Assembly (NCBI GenBank): GCA_963742715.1
Contig: CAVUMR010000001.1
Coordinates: 1,178,001-1,242,000, forward strand
DNA from: CAVUMR01 sp963742715
Lineage (GTDB): Bacteria; Actinomycetota; Actinomycetes; Mycobacteriales; Micromonosporaceae
Direction of reading: 5' to 3'
Length of the DNA stretch: 64,000 nucleotides
A program made the translations under genes and the position numbers. Positions 1-8,548 of this stretch are shown in pieces. How positions within the stretch are numbered: position 1 is the stretch's first letter; each line of letters begins with the position of its first letter. The notes under the pieces were generated by a model, which saw only the letters and a list, made by a program, of their open reading frames with translations, was not told the origin of the DNA and did no database searches.

Positions 1-4
1 GACC

Positions 5-778
5 ATGGAGGTCACCGCCCGCGCCGCGGTGCTGCGGGCACTGCACCGTCCCGGCGAACCGGTCGTGCTGGCCAACGCCTGGGACGCCGGCTCCGCCCGG
101 GTCATCGCGGCCGCCGGCCTGCCCGCCGTCGCGACCAGCAGCGGCGCCGTCGCCGAGTCGCTCGGCTACGCCGACGGCGAGGCCACCCCACCAGGCGAGA
201 TGTTCGGCGCGATCGCCCGGATCGCGGCCGCCGTCGAGGTTCCGGTCACCGCGGACATCGAGCGGGGGTACCGGCTGGCACCGGCGGAACTGGTCGAGCG
301 GCTCGTCGCCACCGGCGCGGCCGGCTGCAACCTGGAGGATTCGCAGCCTCGTACCGGCGCCATGGTCAACGTGGACAAGCAGGTTGAGTTTCTCGCCGCG
401 GTACGGTCCGCCGCCCGGGGAGCCAAGGTCGACCTGGTCCTCAACGCGCGGGTCGACTCGTACCTGCACGGCACCGGTACCCCCGAGGCACGGCTCGCGG
501 ACGCGATCGAGCGGTCCCGGCGGTACCTGGCCGCCGGAGCCGACTGCGTGTACCCGATCTTCGCCGCGGATCCGGTGGCGATCAGGGAACTGGTCGAGCA
601 GGTCGACGGCCCGGTGAACATCCTGTACCGGCCGGGTGCGCCGGCCGTACCGGAGCTGGCCCGGCTCGGAGTGGCGCGGATCAGTCTCGGTTCCGGCCTG
701 TACCGCGCGGTGCGGGGACGGCTGGAGCGGATGGCCGCACGACTGGCCGAGGGCGCCGATCCGTACGCCGAGTCCTGA
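5..778 (+). CDS. Isocitrate lyase/PEP mutase family protein
   Basis: This 257-residue protein belongs to the isocitrate lyase/phosphoenolpyruvate mutase superfamily of TIM-barrel enzymes that make or break C-C or C-P bonds next to a carboxylate. The family signature is visible: an early NAWDAGSAR segment that contacts substrate, a TADIERGY strand and a CNLEDS segment carrying the acidic residue expected to bind magnesium. The full KKCGH signature of true isocitrate lyases is absent, so the reaction may be carboxyphosphonoenolpyruvate-, methylisocitrate- or oxaloacetate-type; the sequence does not decide. The ATG matches the usual family start, but only four bases precede it, so a ribosome binding site cannot be judged. 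No operon partner is visible; the next gene starts 86 bases downstream. Confidence 0.85.
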   Translation: MEVTARAAVLRALHRPGEPVVLANAWDAGSARVIAAAGLPAVATSSGAVAESLGYADGEATPPGEMFGAIARIAAAVEVPVTADIERGYRLAPAELVERLVATGAAGCNLEDSQPRTGAMVNVDKQVEFLAAVRSAARGAKVDLVLNARVDSYLHGTGTPEARLADAIERSRRYLAAGADCVYPIFAADPVAIRELVEQVDGPVNILYRPGAPAVPELARLGVARISLGSGLYRAVRGRLERMAARLAEGADPYAES

Positions 779-864
779 CGCTTTCCCGCTCGTATCAGCA
801 CCGGAGTGAGCTACCCCTGCCCCAGTAGCCTGGGCCGCGGCTCGGGCTGGAAGGGGGCTGGCGG

Positions 865-3800
865 ATGGGCACGCTGCGGTTCGGTGTGCTCGGTCCGTTG
901 GTGGCGGAACGGGACGGCGAGCCGATCGCGCTGGGCGGCCCGCAGACCCGGGCGGTACTCGCGCTGCTGCTGCTGGAGGCCGGCCGGGTGGTGTCGGCCG
1001 ACCGGCTGATCGCGGACCTCTGGCCCGGCGACCCGCCGGCCACCGCACGGGTCGCGTTGCAGGGCCACATCTCCGCGCTACGCCGGGCCCTGGGCGGCGG
1101 CAATGCCGGCGCCATCAGCACCAGCACCGGCACCGGCACCGGCAGTACCCCCGCCACCAGCACGGCCACCAACAGCCCGATCGTGACGCAGGCACCCGGC
1201 TACCGGCTGCGGCTGGAGCCGGGCGCACTGGACCTCGACACCTTCCAGGCGGAGGTCGCGGCCGCCCGCGCCGAGGTCGCGGCCGGGAACCTCCAGACGG
1301 GAGCCGCGGGGTTCCGCGCGGCGCTGGCGCGGTGGCGTGGTCGGGCGTACGCGGATGTCGAGCTGCCCGTGGTCCGGGAGGCGGCGCGGCGGGTCGACGA
1401 GTGGCGGCTGGTCGCGTTCGAGGAAGCCGTGGACGCCGAGCTCGCCCTGGGGCGGGCCCGTGAACTGGCCGTCGAACTCGCCGGCGTGGTGGCCGAACAT
1501 CCGCTGCACGAACGGTTCCGCGGCCAATTGATGATCGCGCTGGCCCGGTCCGGCCGGATCGGTGAGGCGATCGAGGAGTACGCCCGGGCCCGCCGACTGC
1601 TGATCGACGAGCTGGGCCTCGAACCGTCCGCGCCGCTGCGGGCGGTACACGCGGGAATCCTGCGGGCCGAGCCTGGCTTCACCCCCGACGCCGGCCCGCC
1701 GCATCGACCCGCCGCGGCGGTACCGCGGATGCTGCCCGCCGATCTCAACGACTTCACCGGTCGCGCGGCTCAGCTCGGACGGCTGTGCGAGGTACTGGCG
1801 GCACCGGCCCGCGACGCCCCGGCGGTCGCCGCGATCACCGGCCCGGGCGGGGCCGGCAAGACCACGCTGATGGTGCACGCCGCGCACCGGGTCGCCGAAC
1901 GCTACCCGGACGGGCAGCTGTTCGTCCGGCTGCACGGCGCGTCGTCGGATCCGCTGTGCGCGTCCACGGCTCTGGCCAGGCTGTTGCGCGGCCTCGGGAT
2001 CGCCGAACAGGTGATGCCGGCCCACCAGGACGATCGCGCCGGCCTCTACCGGAGCCTGCTCGCCGGCCGGCGGATGCTGGTCACGCTCGATGACGCGCGG
2101 GACGAGGAGCAGGTACGCCCGCTGCTCCCGGCCGCACCGGGCTGCGCGGTCCTGGTGACCAGCCGCCAGCGGCTGGCCGGGCTGGAAGGGCTGCACGCGG
2201 TACCGGTGGACGTCTTCTCCACCGACGACGCGGTGACGCTGCTGGACCGGATCGCCGGGGGCGGACGGGTGGCCGCCGAGCCGCGGGTGGCCGCCGAGCT
2301 GGTCGGCCACTGCGGTGAGCTGCCGCTGGCCGTACGGATCGCCGGCTCCCGACTGGCGAGTCGTCCACAGTGGACACTGTCGGATCTGGCCCGGCACCTT
2401 GTGGTGGAACGGGAACGGCTCGACTGGCTGGAGATCGGTGACCTCGGCATCCGCGCCAGCCTGGCGCTGAGCTACCGGCAGTTGGACGACAACCAGCAGC
2501 GGCTGTTCCGCCGGCTCGGCCTGCTCGCCGCCCCCGACTTCGCGAGCTGGGTGGCCGCCGCGGTGCTGGACACCCGATCCGGTACCGCCGAGCGGCTGCT
2601 GGAGGACCTGGTCGACCGGCACCTGGTCGATCCGGCCGGGCGCGGCGTCACCTGCCCGCGGTACCGGCTGCACGACCTGCTCCGGCTGCTCGCCCGGGAA
2701 CTCGCCGAGGCCGAGGACTCCGGCGCGGAGCGCGACGCGGCCCGGGACCGGGCACTCGCCGGCTGGCTGGCCCTCGCCGGCCGGGCCGACGACGCGCTGC
2801 TGCGGTACCCGCTCGACCCGTACCCGCGGCCCTGCTGGCAACCAGCCGCCGAGGTCCTCGACGCCGCGCACGCCGAGCCGGCCGGCTGGTTCGCCGACGA
2901 GCAGTCGGCGCTGCTGGTGGCGGTACGGCAGGCCGCCGACGCCGACCGCGCCGACCTGGCCTGGCCGCTGGCGATGCGACTGTCCAGCTCACTCGCGAAC
3001 GGGGAGGCCGAGCCGTGGCGGCGGGTGCTCGACCAGGCCCGAGCGGCGGCGGTACGCGTCGGTGACCGGCTCGGGGAGGCGGCGATGCTGCGCCTGCTGG
3101 CCGAGGTGGAGCTGTCCTGGGACGACTTCCCGGCGGCGCGGGCCACGATCGCGCAGGCCCGGCGCGCCTACGACGCGGTCGACCCGGACCGTGGCGAGGC
3201 GCAGCTGTGCAGCCGGCTCGGGCTGGCCCGGATGAAGGAGGCGGACCCGGCCGGCGCGATGGTCGACTACCGCCGTGCGCTGGCCGCCGCGCAACGACTC
3301 GGCGACCGGACCCTCACGGCCCGGGCCCGGTACGGGATCTTCAGCATCCGTTTCTCCGGCAAGGACCTGGCCAGCAGCTTCGACGAGTACGAGCTGCTGC
3401 TGGCCGACCTGCGGTCCGAGGGCGGCACCCAGTACGGGTTGGCGCTGCACAACTACGGCATCGCGTTGCGCAAGGCCGGGCGGTACGCCGCGTCGGAGCG
3501 CCGGTTCATCGAGGCGCTGCACGAGCTGTGCAGGTTGGGCGACCAGCGGCGCGCCGCGCTGACCCGGGCATCGCTGGCCCGGCTGTACACCGAGACCGGC
3601 CGGGTCGAGGATGCCGCCCCGCTGGCCGAACAGGCGCTCACCTGGTGCCGCGAGCTGGGCGAGCCGTACAGCATCGGCCGCGCGCTGTACGTCGCCGGCA
3701 TGGTCGCCCAGGCGAGCGGCGACCTGGACGGGGCGGCCGACCGGTACCGGGAAGCGCTGGCGATCTGGCGCGAGCTGGGATACCCGTACTACCTGCGGCA

Positions 3801-3912
3801 GACCCTCACCGCCCTCGCCGGTACCTCCGCCGCCGTCGGGGACCGGGAGGCCAGCGAGGTGTACGAGGCGGAACTGCGCGAACTCCCCCCGATCCAGGAC
3901 GCCGGCGGCTGA
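865..3912 (+). CDS. AfsR/SARP-type transcriptional regulator (HTH-BTAD-NB-ARC-TPR)
   Basis: A 1015-residue regulator built like AfsR. An OmpR-type winged helix (about 1-85) is followed by a bacterial transcriptional activation domain (about 110-265), an NB-ARC STAND ATPase with the P-loop GPGGAGKTT near residue 326, and a helical C-terminus with tetratricopeptide repeats (about 650-1000). Such proteins activate antibiotic or developmental genes, with ATP hydrolysis and the TPR region gating DNA binding; the target here is unknown. A Ser/Thr/Gly/Ala-rich insert (about residues 83-105, encoded by short ACCGGC-type repeats) separates the two DNA-binding parts. The ATG follows AAGGGGG at 851-857. 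The gene stands alone in an 86-base gap after the preceding enzyme and may regulate the ATP-grasp gene just downstream, but that is only proximity. Confidence 0.92.
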   Translation: MGTLRFGVLGPLVAERDGEPIALGGPQTRAVLALLLLEAGRVVSADRLIADLWPGDPPATARVALQGHISALRRALGGGNAGAISTSTGTGTGSTPATSTATNSPIVTQAPGYRLRLEPGALDLDTFQAEVAAARAEVAAGNLQTGAAGFRAALARWRGRAYADVELPVVREAARRVDEWRLVAFEEAVDAELALGRARELAVELAGVVAEHPLHERFRGQLMIALARSGRIGEAIEEYARARRLLIDELGLEPSAPLRAVHAGILRAEPGFTPDAGPPHRPAAAVPRMLPADLNDFTGRAAQLGRLCEVLAAPARDAPAVAAITGPGGAGKTTLMVHAAHRVAERYPDGQLFVRLHGASSDPLCASTALARLLRGLGIAEQVMPAHQDDRAGLYRSLLAGRRMLVTLDDARDEEQVRPLLPAAPGCAVLVTSRQRLAGLEGLHAVPVDVFSTDDAVTLLDRIAGGGRVAAEPRVAAELVGHCGELPLAVRIAGSRLASRPQWTLSDLARHLVVERERLDWLEIGDLGIRASLALSYRQLDDNQQRLFRRLGLLAAPDFASWVAAAVLDTRSGTAERLLEDLVDRHLVDPAGRGVTCPRYRLHDLLRLLARELAEAEDSGAERDAARDRALAGWLALAGRADDALLRYPLDPYPRPCWQPAAEVLDAAHAEPAGWFADEQSALLVAVRQAADADRADLAWPLAMRLSSSLANGEAEPWRRVLDQARAAAVRVGDRLGEAAMLRLLAEVELSWDDFPAARATIAQARRAYDAVDPDRGEAQLCSRLGLARMKEADPAGAMVDYRRALAAAQRLGDRTLTARARYGIFSIRFSGKDLASSFDEYELLLADLRSEGGTQYGLALHNYGIALRKAGRYAASERRFIEALHELCRLGDQRRAALTRASLARLYTETGRVEDAAPLAEQALTWCRELGEPYSIGRALYVAGMVAQASGDLDGAADRYREALAIWRELGYPYYLRQTLTALAGTSAAVGDREASEVYEAELRELPPIQDAGG

Positions 3913-3983
3913 CCGCGCGGGTCGGTACACGTTGCTCCGCAGCGGTAGGGTCGCCGCCGACCCCGACCCCTCGGAGGTACCCC

Positions 3984-5237
3984 ATGGCCCCGGCCGCCCC
4001 GGCGACGGCGGGTACGCCACCCCTGGTCGTGATCGGCAGCGGCGCCGCCGGCTACCGGGAGTTCGCCTTCGCGGCGATGGCGGCCACGGCACCGATCGTG
4101 CTGGTGGACACCCAGCTGCCGACGTGGCAGCGGCGCTACGTCAGCGACGTACACCTGATCGAAAGGTTCTCGCTCGACCACCTGCTCGCCGCGGTGCGCG
4201 GTTACGCCGACAGCCACCGGATCGGCGGCGTGGTCACCCTGGACGAGCGGTACGTCGAGCCGGTCGCCCAACTCGTCGCCGAACTCGGCCTGCCCGGCGC
4301 GAGCCCGGACGCGGTACGCGCGTGCAAGGACAAGTGGACGACCCGGCGCCGGCTGGCCGCGACCGGCGCCGGCGCGGTACAGGCGGAACTGGCGCACACG
4401 CTGGACGAGGCGGTGGCCGCGGCCGACCGGATCGGGCTGCCGGTGGTGCTCAAGCCACGGGCGTTCGGCGGCAGCATCGGGGTGGTACGCGCGGACACCC
4501 TGGCCGAGGTGGCCAGCGGGTACGGGATCGCGGCCGTCGGCGCGGCGCCGGGGCTGGTACTCACGCACGAGAGCACCGGCGTGATCGTCGAGGAGTACGT
4601 GCCGGGCGAGGAGTACAGCGTCGACTCGGTCGTGTACGAGGGCCGGGTCACGCCGATCTGCCTGGCCCACAAGGAGCTCGGGCCGGCGCCGTACTTCCAG
4701 GAGATCGGGCACGTCGTCGACCCGACCGTACCGATTCCGGATGCGCTGGTCGCGCTGCTCCAGCGGGTACACGAACTGCTCGGGTTCGACCTCGGGGTCA
4801 CCCACACCGAAGTGAAACTGGCGCCGGACGGGTACCGGTTGATCGAGGTGAACGCGCGACTCGGCGGGGACCTCATCCCGTACCTCGGTCGGCTCGCGCT
4901 CGGCGCCGACCTGGCCGGCGCGGTCGCCGACCTGGCTCTCGGCCGGCCGCCGCGGGTCACGGTCACGCCGCGACAGGCGGCCGCGGTCCGGTTCGTACTC
5001 CCGCCACACGACCTGGTGATCGACGAGGTGCGCATCCCGGCGGACTGGCCGGAGGTTGACGGCGTCGAGTCGGCCCGACCGCTGGTGCGACCCGGCGTCG
5101 AGCTGCGGCTGCCGCCCGGCGACTTCATGAGCCGGGCCGCTGTCGTGGTCACCGTCGGCGCGACCGGCAAGGACTGCCTGGCCAGCCTGGACGCCGCTGT
5201 ACCGCGGATCGCGATCATGGGCCGACCGCTGGCTTGA
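3984..5237 (+). CDS. ATP-grasp domain carboxylate-amine ligase-like protein
   Basis: A 417-residue ATP-grasp protein. The N-terminal part is a nucleotide-binding-like fold beginning VVIGSGAAGY, followed by the ATP-grasp lobes with VVLKPRAFGGSIGVV (about residues 150-165), EEYVPGEEYSVDS, and the metal-binding end IEVNARLGGD (about 287-296). Enzymes of this type activate a carboxylate as acyl phosphate and join it to an amine, often in peptide-like natural product or cofactor synthesis; the substrates cannot be read here. The reading frame is open further upstream, but the start is placed at this ATG because TCGGAGG lies just before it and residues upstream look like antisense of the regulator gene. 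It sits 71 bases after the AfsR-like gene, possibly its target. Confidence 0.85.
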   Translation: MAPAAPATAGTPPLVVIGSGAAGYREFAFAAMAATAPIVLVDTQLPTWQRRYVSDVHLIERFSLDHLLAAVRGYADSHRIGGVVTLDERYVEPVAQLVAELGLPGASPDAVRACKDKWTTRRRLAATGAGAVQAELAHTLDEAVAAADRIGLPVVLKPRAFGGSIGVVRADTLAEVASGYGIAAVGAAPGLVLTHESTGVIVEEYVPGEEYSVDSVVYEGRVTPICLAHKELGPAPYFQEIGHVVDPTVPIPDALVALLQRVHELLGFDLGVTHTEVKLAPDGYRLIEVNARLGGDLIPYLGRLALGADLAGAVADLALGRPPRVTVTPRQAAAVRFVLPPHDLVIDEVRIPADWPEVDGVESARPLVRPGVELRLPPGDFMSRAAVVVTVGATGKDCLASLDAAVPRIAIMGRPLA

Positions 5238-5412
5238 CCGCTCACCGGCCCCTGCCTGGCCCTGCTTGACCCCTGCTTGACCGCTCGCCCGACCGCTCGC
5301 TTGACCGTGGAGTCGCAATCGTCTTGTTGCGCCTCTGTGACGCCAGCACTCCGGATCGTGCATAGGTTCGAGTCGAGTTCGGTACTGGAGCGTGGACACC
5401 AGGAGGTATCAG

Positions 5413-7158
5413 ATGCGGCCGCGCATCGCGATCGCCACGTTCGGGGCCTTGGCTGTCATCGCGTCGCTAGGCGCATGCAGCTCCAACAAGGGCACCGATA
5501 CGAGCAGTAGCAGCGACTCGAAGAAGCAGTCCGGCGCCATCGCCACCGACCCGAAGGACTCGCAGGGTCCGGCCAAGGAGATCTCCGGCGCCAGCAAGGG
5601 CGGGACGATCAACATCCTGCAGGAGGACGACTACGAGCACCTCGATCCGCAGCGCACCTACGTGGTGCAGGCGTTCGCGATCGAGCAGCTGTTCAGCCGT
5701 ACCCTCACCTCGTTCAAGGAGGACGGCTCCGGCAAGCTCCTGCTGGTCGGCGACCTCGCCACCGACGCGGGGACGGACGTCAACAAGGACTGCAAGACCT
5801 GGAAGTACACCCTCAAATCGGGGTTGAAGTTCGAGGACGGCTCGCCGATCACCGCGAAGGACGTGGCGTACGGCATCGCCCGGTCCTTCTCGCCGAACCT
5901 CTCCGAGGGCCCGCACTACATCCAGCAGTGGCTGGCTGGCGACGTCACGTACAACAAGTCGTACAAGGGCCCCTACGACGGAGCGCCCACCACGCCGCCG
6001 AACCTCGAGGTGTCCGGGGACAACGGGCTGACCTTCAAGTTCAACAGCCCGCACTGCGACCTGCCGTTCGCGGCCACGATGAGCACGGCGCCGGTACCGC
6101 AGGCCAAGGACACCAAGGTCGACTACGACAACCGGCCGTTCGCGTCCGGTCCGTACAAGATCAAGAAGTACACCCGGGGCACCTCCCTGGAGCTGGAGCG
6201 CAACCAGTACTGGGACGCCAAGACCGACCCGCTGCGGCACGCGTACCCGGACACCTACATGGTCACCTTCGGCCCCGACGACCAGCAGCAGGCCGAGCGG
6301 GTACTCGCGGACAACGGCGTCGACCAGACCGCCATCGCGCAGGCGCCGGTACCGCAGCAGGTGCTGCCGAGCGTGCTGAGCAACTCGTCGGCGATGAAGC
6401 GCGCGACCCAGGGCACCACGCCGTTCGTCTACTACCTGGCTGTGAACGTGCAGCGGGTGCCTGACCTGAACGTGCGCAAGGCACTGTCGTACGCGGTCGA
6501 CCGCGGCGGCCTGATCCAGCTGCTCGGCGGGCCGCCCGCCGGTGAGCCGGCCACCACGATGCTGTCGCCGGCCACGATCGGCTACAAGAAGTACGACGCC
6601 TTCCCGGCCGGCGCGAACGGCAACCCGGAGAAGGCCAAGGAGCTGCTCGGCAACAAGCGGGTCAAGCTGACGTTCGGCTTCCGGAACAACGCGCAGGGCC
6701 AGAAGATCGCGCCGTTCATGAAGGAGTCGCTGGGCAAGGCCGGCTTCGACATCGCGCTGCAGCCGGTCGACGCGGGGAACTACTTCTCCCTGCTCGGGCG
6801 CAAGGCCAACCCGTGGGACTTCTACCTGACCGACTGGGCGGCTGACTGGCCGAGCGGCGCGGCGGTGCTTCCGCCGCTGTTCGACGGCCGGGCGTTCGCC
6901 GACGAGGGCAACATCGACACCTCGTACTTCGACAACCCCGGGATCGACTCGGAGATGGACGAGATCTCGAAGTTGCCGGTCAGCGAGGCGGCGAGCAAGT
7001 GGGCCGCCCTCGACGAGAAGGTGACCAGCACGTACGCGGCGACCGTGCCGATGTACTACAAGAAGTCGCTGTCCCTGAACGGCTCGAAGGTCGGCGGCGT
7101 GGTGCTGTCCGACTCGCTCGGTACGCAGATCTTCTACAACACGTACGTGAAGAAGTAG
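5413..7158 (+). CDS. Peptide/oligopeptide ABC transporter substrate-binding lipoprotein
   Basis: A 581-residue family 5 extracellular solute-binding protein. Its N-terminus MRPRIAIATFGALAVIASLGAC is a lipoprotein signal with the lipobox LGAC, so the mature protein should be anchored to the outer face of the membrane at that cysteine. The body has the DppA/OppA features LDPQRTYVV near the mature start, KFEDGSPITAKDVAYGIARS and the DNRPFASGPYKI segment. It should bind peptides or similar ligands for an ABC importer. No permease or ATPase gene is adjacent, so this is an orphan binding protein. The ATG was chosen over an in-frame GTG seven codons upstream because AGGAGG lies six bases before it. 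The gene ends just before a strong hairpin. Confidence 0.92.
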   Translation: MRPRIAIATFGALAVIASLGACSSNKGTDTSSSSDSKKQSGAIATDPKDSQGPAKEISGASKGGTINILQEDDYEHLDPQRTYVVQAFAIEQLFSRTLTSFKEDGSGKLLLVGDLATDAGTDVNKDCKTWKYTLKSGLKFEDGSPITAKDVAYGIARSFSPNLSEGPHYIQQWLAGDVTYNKSYKGPYDGAPTTPPNLEVSGDNGLTFKFNSPHCDLPFAATMSTAPVPQAKDTKVDYDNRPFASGPYKIKKYTRGTSLELERNQYWDAKTDPLRHAYPDTYMVTFGPDDQQQAERVLADNGVDQTAIAQAPVPQQVLPSVLSNSSAMKRATQGTTPFVYYLAVNVQRVPDLNVRKALSYAVDRGGLIQLLGGPPAGEPATTMLSPATIGYKKYDAFPAGANGNPEKAKELLGNKRVKLTFGFRNNAQGQKIAPFMKESLGKAGFDIALQPVDAGNYFSLLGRKANPWDFYLTDWAADWPSGAAVLPPLFDGRAFADEGNIDTSYFDNPGIDSEMDEISKLPVSEAASKWAALDEKVTSTYAATVPMYYKKSLSLNGSKVGGVVLSDSLGTQIFYNTYVKK

Positions 7159-7181
7159 TACGTCAACAAGCAACCGGTTAC

Positions 7182-7211
7182 GGGGGCGGGCGGCTTCGGT
7201 CGCCCGCCCCT
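7182..7211. terminator. GC-rich hairpin, probable bidirectional terminator
   Basis: A 10-bp perfect stem (GGGGCGGGCG at 7183-7192 pairing with CGCCCGCCCC at 7201-7210) closes an 8-base loop containing TTCG; a G-U pair can extend it. It lies 24 bases after the binding-protein gene and before the convergent acetyltransferase gene, where a terminator for both strands is expected. There is no clear T-run, as is common in actinomycetes. Confidence 0.7.
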
Positions 7212-7243
7212 GTGCGTGCCCCCCGGCATAGGATCCGCGCAGG

Positions 7244-7810
7244 TCAGACCGGGTCTCCGCTCGGGTCTCCGCCCGCGTCTCCCGGGTCTCTGCTCGGGTC
7301 TCTGCTCGGGTCTCTGCTCGGGTCGATGGTCCAGTGGTTGCAGCGGAAGACCTTGCCGGCGAACGTAATGTCCCGCGGGCCGAGATCCGTGAAGCCGAGC
7401 GAGCGGCACATCGCGTTGGACGCCACGTTGGTTGCCGCCGGGAACGCGTGTACGACTCCCCATCGGCCGTCATCGCGAGCCTCGTCGAGCAGCGCGCGTA
7501 CCGCCCGTTTGCCGAGTCCGCGCCGCTGGAACTCCGGCAGCACCATCCAGCCGATCTCGGTGATCGGCCCGTCACCGTCGTCGTGCGACCACATGGCCAC
7601 GGTGCCGGCGACCGTTTCTGGGGTGGCCCCGTCCGGCACGATCATCTTGATCCAGTCCTTGCCGGACGCCGCGCTCTCGACGTCACGCCGCACCTTCGCC
7701 TCGATACCGTCCCGCGGTACCGGGCCGCCAAGGTCGGCCATCATCACCGGGTCGCAGCGCATCCGAACGTACGCGTCGACATCGCCGAGCTCGACATCTC
7801 GCAGCAGCAC
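7244..7810 (-). CDS. GNAT family N-acetyltransferase
   Basis: A 188-residue acetyltransferase of the RimJ/RimL-like GNAT group, transferring an acetyl group from acetyl-CoA to an amine. The acetyl-CoA binding loop is clear in EFQRRGLGKRAVRALL (motif A, R/Q-x-x-G-x-G), preceded by the strand IGWMVLP and followed by NVASNAMCRSLGF, the usual family end. GTG 7810 is chosen because AAAGGAG lies seven bases upstream; a longer in-frame extension to 7891 lacks such a signal. After the domain the protein ends in an Asp-Pro-Ser-Arg repeat tail encoded by 12-bp tandem repeats. The substrate is not predictable. It is convergent with the lipoprotein gene. Confidence 0.85.
   Translation of the reverse strand: MLLRDVELGDVDAYVRMRCDPVMMADLGGPVPRDGIEAKVRRDVESAASGKDWIKMIVPDGATPETVAGTVAMWSHDDGDGPITEIGWMVLPEFQRRGLGKRAVRALLDEARDDGRWGVVHAFPAATNVASNAMCRSLGFTDLGPRDITFAGKVFRCNHWTIDPSRDPSRDPSRDPGDAGGDPSGDPV
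7250..7324 (-). repeat. 12-bp tandem repeats in the acetyltransferase tail
   Basis: Units close to TCTCTGCTCGGG repeat about six times, with one shortened unit. They encode the DPSRDPSRDPSRDP tail after the conserved GNAT domain. The unit length keeps the reading frame, so copy number can vary without breaking the gene. Confidence 0.8.
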
Positions 7811-7898
7811 GTTGACGCTCCTTTCAGCCCTCTTGCTGTCAGCCCATAGCGCTCTCGGCCCACCGCTCGGCTCACCGCGCTCTCGGCTCACCGCGCTC

Positions 7899-8339
7899 TC
7901 AGGCCATCGTGCCCGCGTGTGCGGCCAGCCCGTTCGCGCAGCGCTGTACGAACCAGCGCAGGAACAGTCGGAGCAGCCAGCCGGTACCAGTCAACTTCGG
8001 CTCGAACTCCTCGTACCAGTTGATAACCGTCGCCGAGCCCTGTTCGGTCAACGTGATATCAGCTCGGTGTGCCCGGATCGGCAGTCCGGCGAATGCCGTG
8101 TAGCTCAGCTTCTCGTCGGGCTTCAGTTCTAGTAGCTCCTCGTGACTGTGTACCGCGCCGGTCGTGAAGACCCGGACCGCCCCCACGCTCTCGCCACCGT
8201 CGCGCCCTTCCCGCTCCAACCGGAAGCTCCCGATCGGCGACCACACCGGCCAGGTCGTGCCGTCGGCGAGCAGGCCGTACACAACGTGTGGTGTGGCAGG
8301 TGTCCGTGCGCCCGCGGTGAACGTGATCAGTTTGGCCAT
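7899..8339 (-). CDS. SRPBCC (START-like) family protein
   Basis: A 146-residue protein of the polyketide cyclase/SRPBCC fold, a helix-grip fold that binds hydrophobic ligands in a deep cavity. Typical features are the N-terminal strand and helix TPHVVYGLLADGTTWPVWSP, the SVGAVRVF strand, and the long C-terminal helix WLLRLFLRWFVQRCANGLAAHA. Function in this group ranges from aromatase/cyclase to lipid carrier or toxin-antitoxin use, and nothing nearby decides it. The ATG is preceded by GGAGGG. It runs in the same direction as the acetyltransferase gene, 88 bases upstream of it, so the two may be co-transcribed. Confidence 0.82.
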   Translation of the reverse strand: MAKLITFTAGARTPATPHVVYGLLADGTTWPVWSPIGSFRLEREGRDGGESVGAVRVFTTGAVHSHEELLELKPDEKLSYTAFAGLPIRAHRADITLTEQGSATVINWYEEFEPKLTGTGWLLRLFLRWFVQRCANGLAAHAGTMA

Positions 8340-8548
8340 GGTCCCTCCAGCTGTGCGGCGTGGCTGAGCGAGGTGGGCGTACCCAGGTCACCTTCCGTCC
8401 TCTCGGTCGGGTCGGTGCACTCGGGTCACTCGGCGCCGACGCGATCGACATCCCGACTACCGGCAAGGACGAACAGTTCGCCGCCATGGGATCGGGCGGA
8501 GCGCAGGTCAGGGCGCAGCGGCACTGAATGCGGCGCCTCCGTGATCAA

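Noticed and set aside
5413..7158. A complete ABC peptide transporter operon
   Set aside because: No permease or ATPase gene lies on either side; only the binding protein is present.
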